The notes below the pieces were generated by a model. It was given only the letters and a program-made list of their open reading frames with translations. It was not told the DNA's origin and did not search any database. Both the position numbers and the translations under genes were made by a program. Positions 62,670 to 64,000 of a stretch of 64,000 nt of DNA are shown in pieces. This DNA is from Paraburkholderia atlantica (GTDB lineage Bacteria > Pseudomonadota > Gammaproteobacteria > Burkholderiales > Burkholderiaceae): the NCBI RefSeq assembly GCF_009362785.1, contig NZ_WHNQ01000013.1, positions 1 through 64,000 on the forward strand. Reading direction: 5' to 3'. Position 1 is the stretch's first letter. Each line of letters starts with the position of its first letter.

Positions 62670-63437
62670 TCATTCTCCGTACCACCCTGCGTCGACGAAG
62701 TAATCACGGCCTGAGCAGCGCGACGCGTCGTCGGACGCGAGGAACAGCGCCATGCGCGCGACGTGCTCGGGCTCGATGCGCAATTGCAGACACTGACTCG
62801 CGACCACCTTCGCTTCGCTCTCCGCCGACTGCCACAATTGCATCTGCCGCGGTGTCTTCACCGCACCCGGGATGATGCAGTTCACGCGGATGCCCGCGTT
62901 GCCGAGATCGCGCGCGAGACCACGCGTGAGCCCTTCGATGCCGGCCTTGGCCGTCATATAAATCGCGAGGTTCGGCAGCGCGACGTGCCACGATACCGAG
63001 CCCAGATTCAGGATCACGCCGCGCCCCGCGCGACGCATGCCGTTCGCGGCGGCCTGCGCGCAGAAGAACTGATGGCGCAGATTCACGGCGATACGGTCGT
63101 CCCAGTAGCTCGCGGTCAGCTCGCCGATTTCGTGCCGGTCGTCGTTGCCGGCGTTGTTGACGAGCACGTCGATCGGGCCCGCCGCTTCGACGATGGCCGC
63201 GAACGTGCTTTCGATCGCGTCGACATTTTTCAGGTCGCAACGGCGGAACAGCGGCGGATGCTTCGCGTGGCGAAGCGTTTCCTGCAGCGCGAGCGAATCG
63301 TGTTCGGCGACGTCGAGGAAGAACACGCGCGCGCCTTGCTGCGCGAAAGCCTCGACGATCGCGGCGCCGATCCCGCTGCCGCCGCCGGTTACGACGATGG
63401 TTTTGTCCGCCAGGCTTGGATAGGTTGCGTACGACAT
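62670..63437 (-). CDS. xylB: D-xylose 1-dehydrogenase, Caulobacter XylB-type SDR
   Basis: A 255-residue NAD+-dependent SDR closely matching Caulobacter XylB as remembered: ATYPSLADKTIVVTGGGSGI, VDVLVNNAGNDDRHEI, NLGSVSWHVALPNLA, YMTAKAGIEGLTRGLAR with the YxxxK pair, and a YFVDAGWYGE ending. Oxidises D-xylose to xylonolactone, the first Weimberg step. The start at 63437 has only weak GGAAAA upstream. Two bases before xylC. Confidence 0.93.
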   Translation of the reverse strand: MSYATYPSLADKTIVVTGGGSGIGAAIVEAFAQQGARVFFLDVAEHDSLALQETLRHAKHPPLFRRCDLKNVDAIESTFAAIVEAAGPIDVLVNNAGNDDRHEIGELTASYWDDRIAVNLRHQFFCAQAAANGMRRAGRGVILNLGSVSWHVALPNLAIYMTAKAGIEGLTRGLARDLGNAGIRVNCIIPGAVKTPRQMQLWQSAESEAKVVASQCLQLRIEPEHVARMALFLASDDASRCSGRDYFVDAGWYGE

Positions 63438-63502
63438 CAGATTTTCCACTTGTAACGAGTAGGACCACACAAGGGGCGGCACTCGCCGCCCCGACCCGCC
63501 GC

Positions 63503-64000
63503 TTAGGCCGCGATCTCGACTTCGCTCAGCATGCGCCAGTTGCGTTCGAGCGTTCTCGTCGCGGCGCCCGCGACCGCGACCGTGCCGCTCAGATGAATAT
63601 CGCGGCTCGAGCTGCCGACCAGCAGATCGAAGTCACCGGGCTCGACGATACGCTCGCCGCGCGCGTCGGTGAAGTTCAGCATGTCGACCGGCAGCTTGAC
63701 GCGCACTCGCGCCGATGCACCGGCCGCGAGCGGCACGCGCGCGAACGCTTTCAGCTCGCGCACCGGCCGCGCGACCGACGCGTGACGGTCGCGCACGTAG
63801 ATCTGCACGATCTCGGTGCCGTCGCGTGCGCCGATGTTGTCGAGCGTGAAACTCAGCTCGATCGTACCGTCCTCGATCGGCACTTCGCTGTGCGCGAGCG
63901 CGAGATCACCGTAACGGAACTGCGTATAGCCGAGACCGAAACCGAACGGATAGCGGCAACCGAAATGGTATGCAATTGGCGTTCCGGCGCTTTTCAGACG
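63503..64000 (-). CDS. Glycoside hydrolase family 3, C-terminal part (runs off window)
   Basis: Partial: the frame is open to the window end. Visible part is the C-terminal fibronectin III-like domain of GH3 enzymes (LGYTQFRYGDLALAHSEVP, IVQIYVRDRHASVARPVREL, KAFARVPLAAGASARVRVKL, GDFDLLVGSSSRDIHLSGTV), preceded by a PFGFGLGYTQF junction typical of beta-glucosidases/beta-xylosidases. The catalytic (alpha/beta)8 domain lies beyond 64000. In this locus a beta-xylosidase releasing xylose is likely. Confidence 0.92.
   Translation of the reverse strand, partial: RLKSAGTPIAYHFGCRYPFGFGLGYTQFRYGDLALAHSEVPIEDGTIELSFTLDNIGARDGTEIVQIYVRDRHASVARPVRELKAFARVPLAAGASARVRVKLPVDMLNFTDARGERIVEPGDFDLLVGSSSRDIHLSGTVAVAGAATRTLERNWRMLSEVEIAA

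Noticed and set aside
1..64000. CRISPR arrays, tRNA or rRNA genes, complete insertion sequences
   Set aside because: No regularly spaced repeats, cloverleaf or rRNA-like stretches, or terminal-inverted-repeat elements were seen; only a partial, visual search was possible.

Overview
The window is GC-rich bacterial DNA with dense, strongly codon-biased genes. The gene set (DUF4148 secreted peptides, DUF2795, manganese catalase, DUF899/DUF2182 pair, FAH-type sugar-acid dehydratase, Caulobacter-type xylose dehydrogenase, Mrp-like cluster) points to a Burkholderiaceae genome, most likely Paraburkholderia, Caballeronia or Burkholderia, and to an accessory or metabolic replicon rather than a housekeeping region. 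This is inferred from gene content; no rRNA, tRNA, origin, CRISPR array or complete insertion sequence was seen.

Region 1 (1-12 kb) is a stress and surface patchwork: manganese catalase, several small conserved proteins, a membrane-tethered hemerythrin, an unusual HAD phosphatase fused to a HerA-like ATPase, the stranded C-terminal end of a quinoprotein glucose dehydrogenase directly behind a DUF2795 gene, a glycosyltransferase with a frameshifted C-terminus, a DUF4142 protein, a solitary outer-membrane barrel, a DUF427 protein and a secreted phosphodiesterase. Region 2 (12-19.5 kb) has a DUF2778 (Tlde1-like) peptidoglycan-targeting protein overlapping a small two-helix membrane protein (a candidate effector/immunity pair), a GH28 polygalacturonase lipoprotein with tandem terminators, a LysE exporter, a PPC-domain protein, and a MarR regulator with a nested palindromic operator next to an SDR enzyme.

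Region 3 (19.5-32.5 kb) is catabolic. A five-gene minus-strand operon encodes the reductive pyrimidine pathway (PreT-PreA dihydropyrimidine dehydrogenase, dihydropyrimidinase, ureidopropionase-type amidohydrolase, NCS1 permease), divergent from a RutR-like TetR gene. Beside it a plus-strand group (ribokinase, ACS-family MFS carrier, DapA-family lyase, LacI regulator) has two identical LacI-type operators about seven helical turns apart. Region 4 (32.7-38.4 kb) holds an isochorismatase-like hydrolase, a SigJ-type sigma factor facing a monooxygenase across an inverted repeat, an ArsR-SRPBCC pair, small proteins, DUF190 and an orphan amino-acid-binding protein.

Region 5 (38.6-44.2 kb) is a seven-gene plus-strand Mrp/Mbh-type cation/proton antiporter cluster. 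Its last gene encodes two complete antiporter modules fused into one protein of about 1031 residues; this is the strongest structural novelty candidate. Region 6 (44.2-54.4 kb) contains a lipoprotein, a di-haem cytochrome c peroxidase-like protein, a phosphoesterase lipoprotein, a beta-propeller/HTH pair, DUF899-DUF2182, and a tandem duplication of a DUF4148 gene with its leader and terminator. Region 7 (54.4 kb to the end) is a full Weimberg D-xylose oxidation locus (xylose dehydrogenase, lactonase, IlvD/Edd dehydratase, FAH-type dehydratase, ketoglutarate-semialdehyde dehydrogenase) with an MFS carrier, a LacI regulator, a palindromic operator, and the end of a GH3 glycosidase that runs off the window and would release the sugar.
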